64,000 nt of DNA from Gavia stellata (GCF_030936135.1 NC_082620.1:2418001-2482000), one strand, 5' to 3'. Shown: positions 25,739 to 37,879, counted from the stretch's first letter. Notes: generated by a model not told the origin, from the sequence alone. Numbers and translations: made by a program.

Positions 25739-28700
25739 GCGAGCGGCGGGGCCGGCGGCACCGCCCGGAGCCCGGCACCGGGGGGAGGGAGGCGGCACAC
25801 TCCCGCCCGCCCCGCGCCTCCGGGGGCCGCGGCGCCGAGGATGCGGCAGCCGCCGGGCACCGCGGGGCTGTAGCCGCCCGCCGCCGCCCGCGGCCCCGGA
25901 CCCCATGGGATGCGCCCGCCGTCGCCTGGGTGGTGAGTACCCCTTGGCTTTGTGTCTCCCCCCTTTCCCCCCCTCCGCCCCAAAACGGAGCGGACCTGCT
26001 GCTTCTTCCCCGCCGCTGATCAGCAGCGGATTTTCCGCCTCTTCTCCGCTCCCTTCCATTCCCCCCCGCCCCGGTGATCGGTGGCCGGGAGGATGAGAGT
26101 ATTGCCACGGGCAGAAATCACTTGCAGATGAGGCGGACTTGGGGGGATCTGCTGTGCAATCGTTAAACTATTTCCACCGCCGCTTTAGCTCGAATAAAAT
26201 AAAAGAATGGGATACGGGGAGCCGCGCTCTATCGGTTGCACATCTGTGGTACAGAGCCCTTCCCATCTATTTCGGGTTTCCAACAAAAGTGCGGAGGAAA
26301 GAACGGGAACGTTCAGCGTATCGATTAACCGCAACGCCAGAGGACGTGTAGTCGTTTCGGTATCGTAAAGGAAGGAGATTTTCCCGATGGCAAGGCAGTA
26401 AACTTTTGTTACTTGAGAAGTTTGCACTGGGGATGAATTTACATCCTTGGATCCTGCAAATAGTTTTTGTGCTTCCTGGAATATTACAAAGGCTTATATC
26501 TGATAGACCTCTACCTGTTTCTCCAGTCGTAACATAGTATTTCAGTTTGTCTAAGCATTTGCGGCAATTATTTGTTTTATACAATAATCTCTGCATGTTA
26601 CGCACAGTGGGGATTTCTCTTTTTCTCTGCGAGATCTTCTGAGGACAGAGCATGCTTTAGCTCATTTTCAGGCTGCATTAAAGTTGATCCGGACAATCCC
26701 TTATTGCCTACTAACATTTCTCTTACGAGGGCGTTCTTAGGAGAAACTTACGCTCTGCTCCGCAATCTTAACTTTTACGTATAAGATTAACCCCGTCAAA
26801 TTCAAAATTCAGCCTGGGTGAAGCGTTTGTGGAGTCGGGACACCATAGCTTTGCCACGCGGGTTTTTTGGGGAAAAATCTGCTCCCTGCTGAAACAAGTG
26901 GGAAAGATCCTAGTGATATGGCGAGGCCCAGATTTTTCCCTTGTATTTTTAGCCTAAGAACTTAGCGTCCTCTTCGCAATGTCCAACCAGCCAAAAATCA
27001 GCTGTATACAATGGGCACTTTTGCTTTTCAAAGGCAGTCTCCCATCTCGAAAAAGGCAGCTCGCCTCAAATTTGCAAACCGCAGGATGGGAAATGGAATT
27101 TGCCTTCAGTATAAAAATCCCAAGTGTTTGCAAACAGCCCTGAGAAGAATCTGGGCTCTTGGCTTGACCTCTCGGCGCTGAATTCCAGCTTGGGGAGTTT
27201 GCGGTCTTGCAAAAAGAGCGAACGAGCAAAGTCTTCCCGAGCGCCCGGTCGTCTTTCTGGAGCGAGGAAAACAGTCAAGCTGGAGGGAGTTTTGGGTGCT
27301 GAGGAAGTGCAGGATTGGGCCCTGAGCCAAAATGCTTTTAAAGTAGCCTTGAAGACCTGCCCGTATTGGAGTAACTTTGCTCGCGGCATGTGTTGGCATT
27401 GCCGAGGTCGTGTTAAGCTGGTACGGTCATGGGAAACCTGCCCGAGAAGCAGAGTAAACTCCTGGGCAGTTATTCTTCCCGGAGCTCTGTGCTCTTCCCA
27501 TTTAAGCGTTAGCAATACCTCCGCCGGCTCCCGTATTGTAGCTACAGCGACTGCGGGGCAGGCAGAGCCAGGGACTTGCTCCGTCCTAGGGCCTTGCTCC
27601 TGCTCTTTTTTTTTGAAGTCTGCTGGAAAAAAAACCCCTCCTCTGTAGTCGCCCGGGCTCGGAGATCCCCTGCGATAAAGCAAGGACCAGAGTGCCGGTG
27701 GGTCCAGCATGGCTTAGGGCAAAGAAACTTCACAGCCGCTCAAATCAGACTCTTAAAAACCTGAGCGGCTGATAAAATCATCCTTCTGGGGGAGGACTGG
27801 AGTGGGAACGAGGGGCAGTCTGTCCTCCGCGCCTCCCGTTAGCACTGGCAGGAGCTGTGCTCGCCGTTTCCCAGACCTTTGTTTCTCGCACAGCGCTGCT
27901 TAGGGAGGGAGCGCCAAGGGGCGGTGGGGGCCAGGGCTTTCCTGGGCGTAAATTAGCTCCGATGGTGAGATCGGAGCAATGCAGCACTCCTTTCTACCAG
28001 TTGTGGAGCTGGGCTGGGCCACTACCCCCATTCCAGCCAAGATTTCAATCCTTCGGAGTTGAGCTTTGGAAATGGCGTCAGGATTGGGCCCTTGCTTTGG
28101 TCACTCTCTCAGATGTGGCTTAAGCCTCCTTCTTCCCTGACACAGAGCTCGGACGACTTGTCCAGAGAGAGGAAAAGACCGGCGTTCGGGTCACGGTTTG
28201 ATTTCATTGTGGTTACTGGGCCCGATCCTGCAGTTTTAGGAGAGACTGTCTAAATGTCAAGTGTGAGGTCAGCCCCCAGCACGTCTGGTAGCAATTGAAA
28301 ATACCAACTGGGCTGTGGGTTGTTACGTTACCTCCGAAAGCCTCTGGCCCCGCAGTGCCACGTGTTTTTACGCTCCGGTATTGGAGATACTGGAGTCAGT
28401 GCCCTGGGTAAATAACACAGATGTTGGGGTTTATGTCGTCCAAACCGAGAAGGCTGCTGCAGTGTAAAGCAGAGATTAAAAGAGGGCAAAACGGCGCTCA
28501 AGTCCACTGGATTTCTGCTGTTGTGGCCAGGATACGGCCCAAACGGGTGTAAAGGCAGAGGGAAACGGCAGGAAGGATCCTGAACCGTCACTGAAAGATC
28601 CACAGCTTCAGCCACAAACCCTTTTCCCCTTCCCTCTTTCCACCTCTTGCTCCAGCAGCTGGGAACCTGATCCTGCGAGCGCAACCCCGCCGCGTAGGAC

Positions 28701-31645
28701 AGGGCTTGATTTTTTTATGCAAGTTCGGTAATGAATGACCGAGCGAGCCGAAAGCCAGCGCGGTTGGCATTTGAGACAACTCCCATCTCCGACTGCAGGA
28801 TGGCCTTACGCGGCGTGTGTGCCGAATTAAAAAAATAATAATCCCGGTGGCCACTATGTACTAGAACTGGTTTTATCTGGTTCCAGTTATGCTTGTTTTG
28901 AGTAAGACGAGCGGTGCCAGATTCTGATCTCATTTGCACCAGTGGAGTCATTCGGAGGAGCCGGTCCCAGTTTACCTCACTCTAAGTGAAAGCAGAACTG
29001 GGCCTGCTGGGAGAAGCGCTCCCCGGGGAAATCGCTGGTGCCTGCGTGCAAATCAAACGCGGGTAAAAGTGAACGACTCTTGGGACCCTTCCCAGAGGCA
29101 GTGCGGATTTTACCACCGGCCCCGTGAAAGCTGTTTTCACCGAAAAAGGAGGGGAGAGGCTGTAGCTTCAGTTGCAAGGGGAAACGGCGTGAGTGCGCGC
29201 TCCAGAGCGAGCCGGGCACTTTGGGGAGATGCCGTCGGCGAGTGGTAGCGGTCACGCTCTCCGTTAGCGATGCGGCGGAGGAGGAAAAGACAGAGCCCCT
29301 TTCCACGCCGGGTGGGAAACTGCTGCTTGCAGGGGTCAGGGACAGCTTCAGAGGGAGCAGCCCAGCTGGAGAGCAGCCGTCGCTGTTACTGCGTGGGATT
29401 CTCAAAGGGTTTGGGATCCACGGTCCACGTGCGGACACCTACGGTCCTCCTGCGTGGCCGAAGCTCCGGCCGATACCCTCAGCCCCGGCCAGGCTGCCGG
29501 TGCTGCCCGCGCCGGGTGGCCCTGCCTGCTCTGCGGCTGCGAGCGTGTGGGACGGCTGTGTGGGAAACACCAGCTCCAGGGGAAACGCAGGAGGGAGTCG
29601 AGCCTCGTTCAGGTCCAGACATGCGAGCGAGGCCTCTGGCTGAAATGCTGCTAACAGCTGTGTTTGAAAGTGCCTATTTCTCATATTATCTGCAGTGCAC
29701 TCGGATACGACCTACCGCTGGGGACTGTTCTCGCCAAAGCACGTTGCAGACTACTCCTTCCTTGCGCAGGGTCTCAGGCAGAGCCCGTACGCCTTCCCTC
29801 TCCCCAATTTGCCAAGGCACCCCAGTCCCGCTGCTCCCCAAAACCGCCGGCTGCTGGAGGCTGGTACCGGGCTCGTTTTCCAGGTCCCCAGCACAGCCGA
29901 TCCTCGCTCCCATCGCACTTGCCCCGTTGCTCTTAGGGGCGGCAGAGCCCCACATTTTGAGCAGGTGCTTGAAGAAGAGAGGGAGTGAAGGGTGGTGTGG
30001 GACCAGGATATGTTCCTGTGCTTTAGGTTGATGCATTTTCCTGGCCGTGATTGTTCTTAATGCTGAAGAAATTGAGCAATTGAAATGAATTACCAGAAAC
30101 TGTTTATATTACTCGTGCCTCCTCCACAGGCCATTAGTGTGTCCCTTTTCCAGCAGAGCTCCTTTAGGACCCCATTCTAAGGCTATGTAAGTCCATAGGT
30201 AGCTTTCCGATGGCTTTTGTAGGTAAAGGAGCTTGGATTTTTTTTCCAGCTGCATCAAATGAGTTTCTCGAGTGCTCAGTGCATGGTCGAGAAGCCAGAT
30301 TTAAACTCCCAATGTACCAATGTCTTTTGAAATTCTGGCCAAGGTGGGGAGGGGAAAGGGCTTTAAAAATGCTGCACTGCTTTTCTCTATTTCTGCTTTA
30401 TTTCTGCGAATCGCCCAACCATGCTTGACTGGAAATTAATATGTTATGGAAAGGGAAGCTCTAACGTTAATCTCCTGCTTTTGAAAGGAGCAGAGACAGC
30501 CAGATCCACGGTGAGAAATGACACAACTTTTGCTCCATTATCAAAAAAGTTTTTAGGATTGGTTCTTGTGCGTGTTAAATATCAAACGTCTTCCTATGGT
30601 AGTTCCCTTTGTATTTTTTTTGTAATTTCTTCCCAGATTTTGCAGCTCAGTGAAGCAAGACTGAAGCTCTCAGCTCAGAAGAGGCTTCTGTGTTCAGTTA
30701 AGCACTCATCTGTCTTGCTGTCCTGAAGAATTACCTCTAGACATGTTCAGTGCATAGCTCTCTTCCCTCTCCCCTGGCGATACTGTCGTGACATCAATCA
30801 GATTAATTTGGGCTATTGCAGGCACAACAGTGGAGTGCCCAGAAGAGTGTTGTACTTTGTGGTTTTTGCAAACAAATTGAAAAATGTAAAGTTTAGCTAA
30901 ATGCAAATTTCAAAAAAGGGGGAAGTATTGAATAAGGACAAGTATTGAATAAAATCAGTTGTTTTGATTTTTTTTTTGTCAGTACACGGTGACTTTTCAG
31001 GTTTTCGCAGTTTAGATTTAAACTTTTCCTGCTAACAATGCTGGCTTATAATATTTTTTGTTCCGTATAAGCAAATACTATTTGAGTTGAGATTCCTAAG
31101 AGGCAATTCCCTGTAGTATTCAGAAGCTACTGTGCAGACAAAGTCCTGTGTCTAAGGAGACCCACGCCCTGGATCTTTCTGGGACGGGGTCATGTTTCTT
31201 TCCACTTGCCACCAAATCAGACGCTTAACTGTGGCTTTGCTTCCTTTTAGGTGCCTAAATAATCGGTTGCCTTTTAGCGTTCACAGCCACCAGCAACGAG
31301 ATCGCTCCTGGCCACCTCCACGCACAGGAGTGATCCCACCCGAGTCCTTGGAGAGCTTTCTTTTCTCCAGGCAAGCACGGTGTCCTTGCACGACTCTCCC
31401 ACCGCACAGCGATGTCCCGGCCTGACTCCTGCCTGCCGGGCAGCGTGCCGTTTCCCCCGAGCACCTTCCCGTCGAGGAACGCGCTCTGCATCGTGTGGGG
31501 CAAGGGCTGTTGGCAGCCGTCCCTCCCCTCCTGCCCCGGGCAGCCTCTTCCCTCGAAGGAAGTCTGGCGCTCCGAAGACCTCCCTGTGCTTTTCCCACTC
31601 ACTCTGCACCCGTCAGCTAACTCGGCGTACGGCGCTCCCCTGTCT

Positions 31646-31690
31646 CTGGTCTTAGAAGCAGGGAAACTGAGGCACGGAGCAGTCCGCTCA
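31646..31690 (+). repeat. Possible MIR-like fragment
   Basis: GGGAAACTGAGGCACGGAGC matches the conserved core of MIR-type SINEs ('gggaaactgaggcacagag'). Only this short stretch is convincing. Confidence 0.4.
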
Positions 31691-34600
31691 GCAGTGCATC
31701 TTTGGGACCTCCTTCTCTCCCGGCCGCGCCGTGTGGGAGCTTTTCTCAGCAAAATGGCACAAATAATTAATTGAACACGAAGGCAGGACCCAGTACTGCT
31801 GTGATTCATGTCTAACACCAACTTGGGGTTGCTCTTGGCAGCTTGGCATGGTGTAAATTGAGAGCCGGGCTGGGTGGGAAGCCGGCTCCGTCGGGCAGGA
31901 CAGCCGTGTGTCCAGGGAGGCAGGAGAGGAGGGTGGAGGTCCCAGCTCTGATCCAGACCAGGAGCTGAAACCTTCGCCTTGTCCATCTCGCTGAGATCTC
32001 ACGCATCTCACACAAGGACTTGAATCACTGGGGTAGGCACTGAGGTAAGGCCATTTCCCAGCTTCGAACCTCATTTTCCTTAGCTACGGCAGGGAGCTGA
32101 CACTATTTCTGTGCTGTATTCGCAGGCTTTGAGCCTTGGCTAAGCGATGTTTGTAAAGATTAGGGGTTTCTTGTCTCTCAGAACCTGGGATGCTGCGTGT
32201 GTGGCCATGAGCACAATCTACCTGTGTCTGTGTTTTTATGCGTTTGGCAAAATTGCAAGATCCTGGATAAGAAAAATACCTATAAATACATTAAACTACT
32301 CATGAAATGTTCCCCATGTCCACCTGCAGGCTTCTCTTGTGTTACGGTGTAAACTTCCCGCTGGAAAAAGAGGGTAAAACTGATTAGGTCTTTTTTTATT
32401 TTCCTCCAGAAGCGTTTGGTTTCCAAATGGCTGGGAACAGCTGTGGGCTGGATGGTGGGAACGTGGCCTCCGAGGTAATTCCCGTGATTGTCCTCCAGCC
32501 GATCTAACGATGTAGATTTTCCCAGCTGCTTCCAGGCGTTGGCGGGGACTGTCCTGCTTGCGGGACTCCCGAGAGTCCCCGGGACTACCAGGATGGGAGG
32601 AAGGAGCTCTTCTAGGTGACACAAAACATCTGAGCATGCTACCACCAGATCTCAAAACCCGGCTCATGGGAGGCTCCGCCGTCGGCTCAGCCAGGCTCTC
32701 CGAGCCTCGCAGGGATGCTGAGCTGGTACAGCTGAGACCCGTCAGCCTCGGACATTTTGCCCCTCAGCTCCTCGGGCATGGGGACAGGCTGGAAAAGGGC
32801 TCCGGGGCCGCTCACCGCAAGGCTGCAGCTGTGCCTGCGCTGAGAGGTTGTTTGTCTCCGGAGTCCGGGATGTGCCAGGCTCAAGGGCTGAGTCATTTGA
32901 TTTCTCAGATGCGTGCTGAAGGGATGGTGGAGGAAGCTGCCCTGCGGTTCCCTGCGGAGGGAGGGGGGGGAGACCCTCACGGGCTGATGGGTCTGCCGGA
33001 ACTGAGCTGAACTTTCTGCTTGAAAAGCTTTGACTAGCAGGAAAAAAAAATGTGCCCTGGTGCGGAGAAGAGAAAGAAGCCCCTGTGTGCGGGGAAGCGC
33101 TTGCTCCCGCCGGCAGGCCAGGGCCGGGGTCAGCGCCGGGGAGCACACACTTGTTCCTTTAGGGGCTGCAACGTGTAATTTAGCTTGTCAGGGAGGAATG
33201 TGCTCAATGCCTTTATTTAACCGGGAGTTTGCAAACCTGCTCGGGTGCCTTGTCTTCCTTTTTCCCTTCCCTTCCCAGCTGGGGGGAGAAGGAACACGGT
33301 GCTTTTGTCTCCGACCCTGTGGCTGCTGTCAGATGAATGGTTTTAGTGGCAGCTCTGTTCGCATGACTGGTTTGAACTATGCCAGCGAACATGCCGCGGT
33401 TGCGAGCAGGCTGTTTCCAGCCCCAGCTCCCTCCCAAACTCAGCTGCATCAGATGTTTTCCTAGGCACTGGCATAAACCTTGTTACTTACTAGAAATGTG
33501 GCCCTGCGGGTTCCAGGGCATTCTTGGGTGAAGGAAAACACCATGTGGCCTGATCGAGGCTTAAAATCAGGGGGGAATGGCAGTGCTCAGCACCCAAGCG
33601 CCCTGAAGAATGGGGTAGAGCTGGAATTGCCCCAGTTCCATGGAGGTACCCGGTTCCCCTGCTCGCCGACTGCCCCTCGGCAAGCCGGACCAGCGGCCGT
33701 GCTGCTAGGAGCCCTGGTTACGGAGACATCCCTGCTCAGGAAAGGAGAGGGCTTAAGCATGTGTTTAAGTGCTTTCCTGAATCCAGGCCAGGTCCTGTGC
33801 TTTAGCAGAGCGCAGCCTCACTCATCTTCCTCTCGGTATCGGAGCGAGACAGGAGCCCAGATGCTCGGAGATGATCCTTCATGCCTCCAGCAATGGGTCT
33901 GCTCTGAGCAGCACTGCAGAAACACCTCTATTGACACACCACCCTCCAGGAAAAATAAAGGTCCCAGGGAAGCAGCGCGGACAGAAATGTTTGCCTCTTC
34001 GCCTCTGGGTAGAGATGCATAGAAACCTGGGGAAAAAAAAAAAAAGCCCGCACCTTTCTTTGGAAAGAAGGAAATTGCTCTCTAATGGGGCATGTGGAAG
34101 TGAACTTGCGTGCTGACTCCAGAGGAATTTCGGCTGTTCCCCGGGGGGTTGTGATTGCTGTTTGGGTCACATCCCAGCTCTGATCTTGGACTTGCCTTTG
34201 GGAGTGGGATTCCTCAGCGCAGAGCTGCTGGCATTTGAGGAATGAGTGATGCTCATTTCAGAAAACCAAGCAAACCCGGCGTGTGCAGCTTAGCCGTGTT
34301 CTTCTTAGCAGAAATTGCCGAATTCCTCCACTGAAATGGAAAAAAAATTCAGGGAGCAGAAGTAAGCCCGAAGAGTTGTCTTCAGAACAGATGTGTTTAA
34401 CCACACCACTCTCATTAACAGCAGCGCAAGTTCAGGGGTTAAAACCCTCTACTTATCTCAAACCAAGACCTGCAAACGCTGCTTTGCGCAGGTACTCTCA
34501 CCGGGGTCCCGTGGGGTTCACATGAACCAGTGCTGGGAGGATTAGGATGCCAGGGCTATAAAGGTGTTGCTGCATTATACCGTTACGGTATCACCAGGAA

Positions 34601-34867
34601 ATAAGAAAATTTAGCAGAGATCCCACCTGATTCCTCCAGAGATCTCGGGGCCAGGGAATGAGGATGCCCTTTTCTGGCTGCCTTGGGATGGAGGATGGGG
34701 AAGCATCTCTTTGTCTCTCTTGATTCAGAGCCAGGAGGTTGGGCTCAGTGGAGGGGTAACAGGGCAAAACCCTCTGCCCCATAATGACCTTAAAATTTCT
34801 GAGCTGGAGCTGCGAGAGGTGCTTAGTAGCCCATCTCAATAGTGTAGCTAAACGTGGTGGTCCTCCA

Positions 34868-35064
34868 GCTTTGCTTTCAGCTCAGACATTTGGGCCGATG
34901 GCTTAGTCCAAACTATCTGAGATGCTCCACAACGTGTCTTGTGGGTGGCCTTTGCAGTTACCACCGATAATACTGTGCCGGGAGTGCCTGGGAGCAGTGT
35001 CCCGCTTGAGTCGATGCATTTTCCCCGGGTCTCTGCAGTCTGTGACCTTGCAAGACATTCCCAG
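34868..35064 (+). repeat. 197-bp duplicated segment, copy 1 (NBL1 intron 1)
   Basis: The segment runs from GCTTTGCTTTCAGCTCAGAC to CAAGACATTCCCAG. By eye it matches 37256-37452 over its full length with two substitutions and no gaps. No terminal inverted repeats or target-site duplications are visible, and no known repeat family was recognised. Confidence 0.95.
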
Positions 35065-36249
35065 TTGGTGAAGACTGTGCAGATAGACTGAGCGACCGGG
35101 GGAACGCCCGGCTGGGACTCCCCAGCGCAGACCTGCCTCTGACACCGGCGTCTGATAAACAAGGCATTTTTCCTCTCCTTCCCCGGCAAGCGTTAGAGGG
35201 CTGGGCCCGGGAGCCATGGGAAATCACCAGGAGTCTTTCCAGTGTGGGCTTTGGATCTTCGTCTGGATAAATAAATAGAAGGAAATAACAAATAACTCGG
35301 TTCTAACAAATATTTCAGAAAGTGTAAATGCCTGCCTTTCACTCTGACTCCATCCAAACCCCACAAAGGAAAAAATTTCCCTATTTCTATGATGCTTTTC
35401 CATCTGCCTTTCCCCAGTGATTGGGAGTGTTAATGCAGCCACCTTGGCTTGAGAGTACAGCTGGTCTGCGCGGAAACCCTGCCTGGGATTTCTCTGGGGT
35501 GGTAAGTAACCTTCTCGGCCGACCACCTTTGTGAGCGAGGTTTATGCTTGGTCTTGAAAGGACCCCCCCTTGTCTGCAGACCGGGTTCCCGTCCTCAGAG
35601 TAACCGTTTGCTGAATGTGAGTGGCTCTATCAAAATAAATGCCGTATTGGTCTTTTCTGCGGGTTTCTAGCCTCTGGATTGAGGTTTCCACGTCTCCCTG
35701 CTTCCCGCTGCCTTGCAGCGACACCTGCTGCGCACTTCCAGGGGAAGAGCGGGTTTCCTTCCCGGGAAAGCGGTCCCTTTTCCCTGGGAAGTCTTGCAGC
35801 AGGGTCAGCTTTGGCTTTTAAGGTGGAAGAAAAGGAAGTGGGGAAGTCTGCTCCTTCCTCAAATAAAAACATTTCCGCGGTCCGCGACTTCTCCAACCTG
35901 GCTCGGCCCGTGGCGGTGACGCCTTTTGTTTTGCAAACGTCTCCCAGCCCAGCTTTGGGTGGGAAATGATGAAAAGCCTGCTGTTGCTCCTGGCACAGAG
36001 CTCGGGAGAAGTCATGCAGGTGTCTGCCTGTCCCAGAGCTGCTTTTGAAGAGGGAAGAGGCAGTGCGGCATGTCCCACTCCCCATGTGGTGTTTTGGGGA
36101 GCCTCCCTGGCTACGGAGGGAGATGTGAGTACCAACACGCTGGGAGGACATACCGGCGCTTGTCGCAGCCAAGAACTGCCGTGGGGTTGGAGAAATGGAC
36201 CGGCTGGCTTGTTTCCTTCCCTGCTAACGCTTTGCTCTCTTGTCTCCAG

Positions 36250-36444
36250 TTGTAGGATTTTGGCAGAGCTGGCCATGATGTTACGGTTCGTGGTTGGTGC
36301 CCTCTTCCCAGCGCTGCTCCTGGCCGCACCGCCCCCCATAAACAAGCTTGCCCTCTTCCCGGACAAGAGCGCTTGGTGCGAGGCGAAGAACATCACCCAG
36401 ATCGTGGGGCACAGCGGCTGCGAGTCCAAGTCCATCCAGAACAG
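36250..36444 (+). CDS. NBL1: NBL1 exon 2 (5' UTR end, signal peptide, first knot cysteines)
   Basis: The exon begins after TTGTCTCCAG with 25 nt of 5' UTR, and ATGATG opens the frame at 36275. It encodes residues 1-56 and two bases of Arg57, ending at AG before GTACGG. The first ATG has G at -3. The second ATG at 36278 has A at -3. Confidence 0.93.
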
Positions 36445-37879
36445 GTACGGATCCACCCTCAGCGCAGAGCTGGATGCAGCTGATTTCCATGTGCAGATGG
36501 CACCGGAGTGGCTTTTGTGTCACTCGCAGAAGAAGCCAGGCACGATGTCCTGCCTCTGCCCGGCTGCCTTCTGTCTCTCTCAGTGGAAGGTCAAATCTCC
36601 TTCTGCCTTTGCTGGGAAGAGCAGGCACCTCCCCTGAGCCCTCATCCCTCCTGCTGTCTTTGCAGGGCCTGTCTGGGACAGTGTTTCAGCTACAGCGTCC
36701 CCAACACCTTCCCTCAGTCCACAGAGTCCCTGGTTCACTGCGACTCCTGCATGCCAGCCCAGTCCATGTGGGAAATCGTGAGTATCCCTGCCTGCTCCCT
36801 GGTTCTTTCTGCAGGGCCTCGCGCAGGGGCTCTCAGCTCTGCTCTGCCACCGCTTTAGGGCGAGTGGTTCTTCTTCCCTGAGGTTTTCCCACTCGTAGTT
36901 TCCTTCCAGGGTGTCTCTCAGGTGACTGCACCCTGTCTTGAGATGGCCGGGTGGAAGGGGCTGCTGGAAGCAACGTGACTGCTGTGATGAATGATGCATT
37001 TGTCACTCTGTTTGCAGAAGCATCCCCCGTCAGTCACTGCATTATTCATCCCTGTGCTCATCCCGCGTGCCTGTTCTCTTCACCACTCCCTTTGTCGCCT
37101 CCTCCCACTCGGGAGTTTTTGCCTTCTTTGATGTCCAGAAGCGCTTCCCACAGCCCATCTGCCAGTCACCCTCAGACCGCACAGTTTCATGGCAGAGCCA
37201 TAAACCCTGCCTCCGAGGCAAGCCTGGGCACCCGGGGAGCTGGGCTCAGCGCTCTGCTTTGCTTTCAGCTCAGACATTTGGGCCCATGGCTTAGTCCAAA
37301 CTATCTGAGATGCTCCGCAACGTGTCTTGTGGGTGGCCTTTGCAGTTACCACCGATAATACTGTGCCGGGAGTGCCTGGGAGCAGTGTCCCGCTTGAGTC
37401 GATGCATTTTCCCCGGGTCTCTGCAGTCTGTGACCTTGCAAGACATTCCCAGAGTGCTCTTGCTGTGCAGACCAACCGTGGAAGTTTGTGCGGGCAGCAA
37501 GCCGTCACTTCTGGCTTGAAATACCCCAACTCTGGAGGGTACGGGGCAGGTCAGACGCCCGCAGCGGGATGGCCATCTGGGCGTTGAGCCTGCGTGCTCA
37601 CTGTGTCCTCGTCCTTCTACCCAGGTGACTCTGGACTGTCCAGGCAACGACGAGATCCCCAGGGTTGACAAGCTGGTGGAGAAGATACTTCACTGTAGCT
37701 GCCAGGCTTGCGGGAAGGAGCCGAGCCACGAGGGAGCCCTGTTCAACGTCTACCTGAACGCGGAGGAGAACATGCCCGCTGAAGGTCCTAGCCCCCATCA
37801 CTATGCCCACCACCAACAAGAGGTGGAAGAACCTCCCGCCTCCAGCCACCACCATCACGAGGAGGAGGGCGACGAGTGA
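36275..37879 (+). CDS. NBL1: NBL1 (DAN), secreted BMP antagonist, complete coding sequence
   Basis: Coding exons 36275-36444, 36666-36777 and 37625-37879 join to 178 codons plus TGA. The protein is the founding DAN-family cystine-knot antagonist, which binds BMP/GDF ligands outside the cell. It starts [18 protein letters not shown], a signal peptide, followed by [12 protein letters not shown]. The CTCK domain spans about residues 35-123, with ten cysteines at 35, 49, 59, 63, 82, 85, 99, 118, 120 and 123. Diagnostic strings are [16 protein letters not shown] and [16 protein letters not shown]. The tail is His- and Glu-rich ([18 protein letters not shown]), where mammals have an HP-repeat tail. 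Introns are GT-AG with consistent phases. The start is chosen from the signal peptide and the family MM start. Length is close to the mammalian 180-181. Confidence 0.97.
36666..36777 (+). CDS. NBL1: NBL1 exon 3 (central CTCK domain)
   Basis: The 112-nt exon follows GTCTTTGCAG. It completes Arg57 and encodes [10 protein letters not shown] through MPAQSMWEI, ending in phase 0 at GTGAGT. It carries cysteines 59, 63, 82 and 85. The preceding intron is only 221 bp. Confidence 0.95.
37256..37452 (+). repeat. 197-bp duplicated segment, copy 2 (NBL1 intron 3)
   Basis: This is the second copy of the segment at 34868-35064, in the same orientation. It differs at two sites: GGCCCATGG versus GGCCGATGG, and CTCCGCAAC versus CTCCACAAC. 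It ends 172 bases before exon 4 of NBL1. Confidence 0.95.
37625..37879 (+). CDS. NBL1: NBL1 exon 4 (distal CTCK domain and His/Glu tail)
   Basis: After TTCTACCCAG the exon reads [20 protein letters not shown] and continues to the TGA at 37877-37879. It carries cysteines 99, 118, 120 and 123. The 55-residue tail after the knot is low complexity and rich in His, Glu and Pro. Confidence 0.95.
   Translation: MTLDCPGNDEIPRVDKLVEKILHCSCQACGKEPSHEGALFNVYLNAEENMPAEGPSPHHYAHHQQEVEEPPASSHHHHEEEGDE

Larger units (their letters stand above)
25500..25932 (+). promoter_or_regulatory. NBL1: NBL1 CpG-island promoter and candidate non-coding exon 1
   Basis: This dense CpG region has clustered GC boxes (GGGCGGG-type, 25521-25546), a CTCC-rich tract (25648-25722) and a C/EBP-like near-palindrome GATTGTGCAATC at 25727-25738. 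No TATA box was seen. A consensus donor, GTGAGT, begins at 25933. I infer that transcription starts within roughly 25.65-25.85 kb and that the exon ending at 25932 splices to 36250. The exon carries an ATG at 25905 that could open a short upstream ORF. The exact start site cannot be read from sequence. Confidence 0.6.
25933..36249 (+). other. NBL1 intron 1 (inferred)
   Basis: About 10.3 kb lie between the candidate exon 1 donor and the coding exon acceptor. No coding exon of a known family was recognised. Content includes a CpG-enriched stretch at about 28.97-29.65 kb, a possible MIR-like fragment at 31646-31690 (GGGAAACTGAGGCACGGAG), and the first copy of a 197-bp duplicated segment at 34868-35064. 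Confidence 0.6.

Noticed and set aside
24317-26108. Several 300-580 codon open frames on both strands (Gly/Arg/Pro-rich repeats)
   Set aside because: They are products of a stop-free tandem unit of mostly 45 bp (a multiple of three), so several frames on both strands stay open together. No splice, start or family evidence exists.
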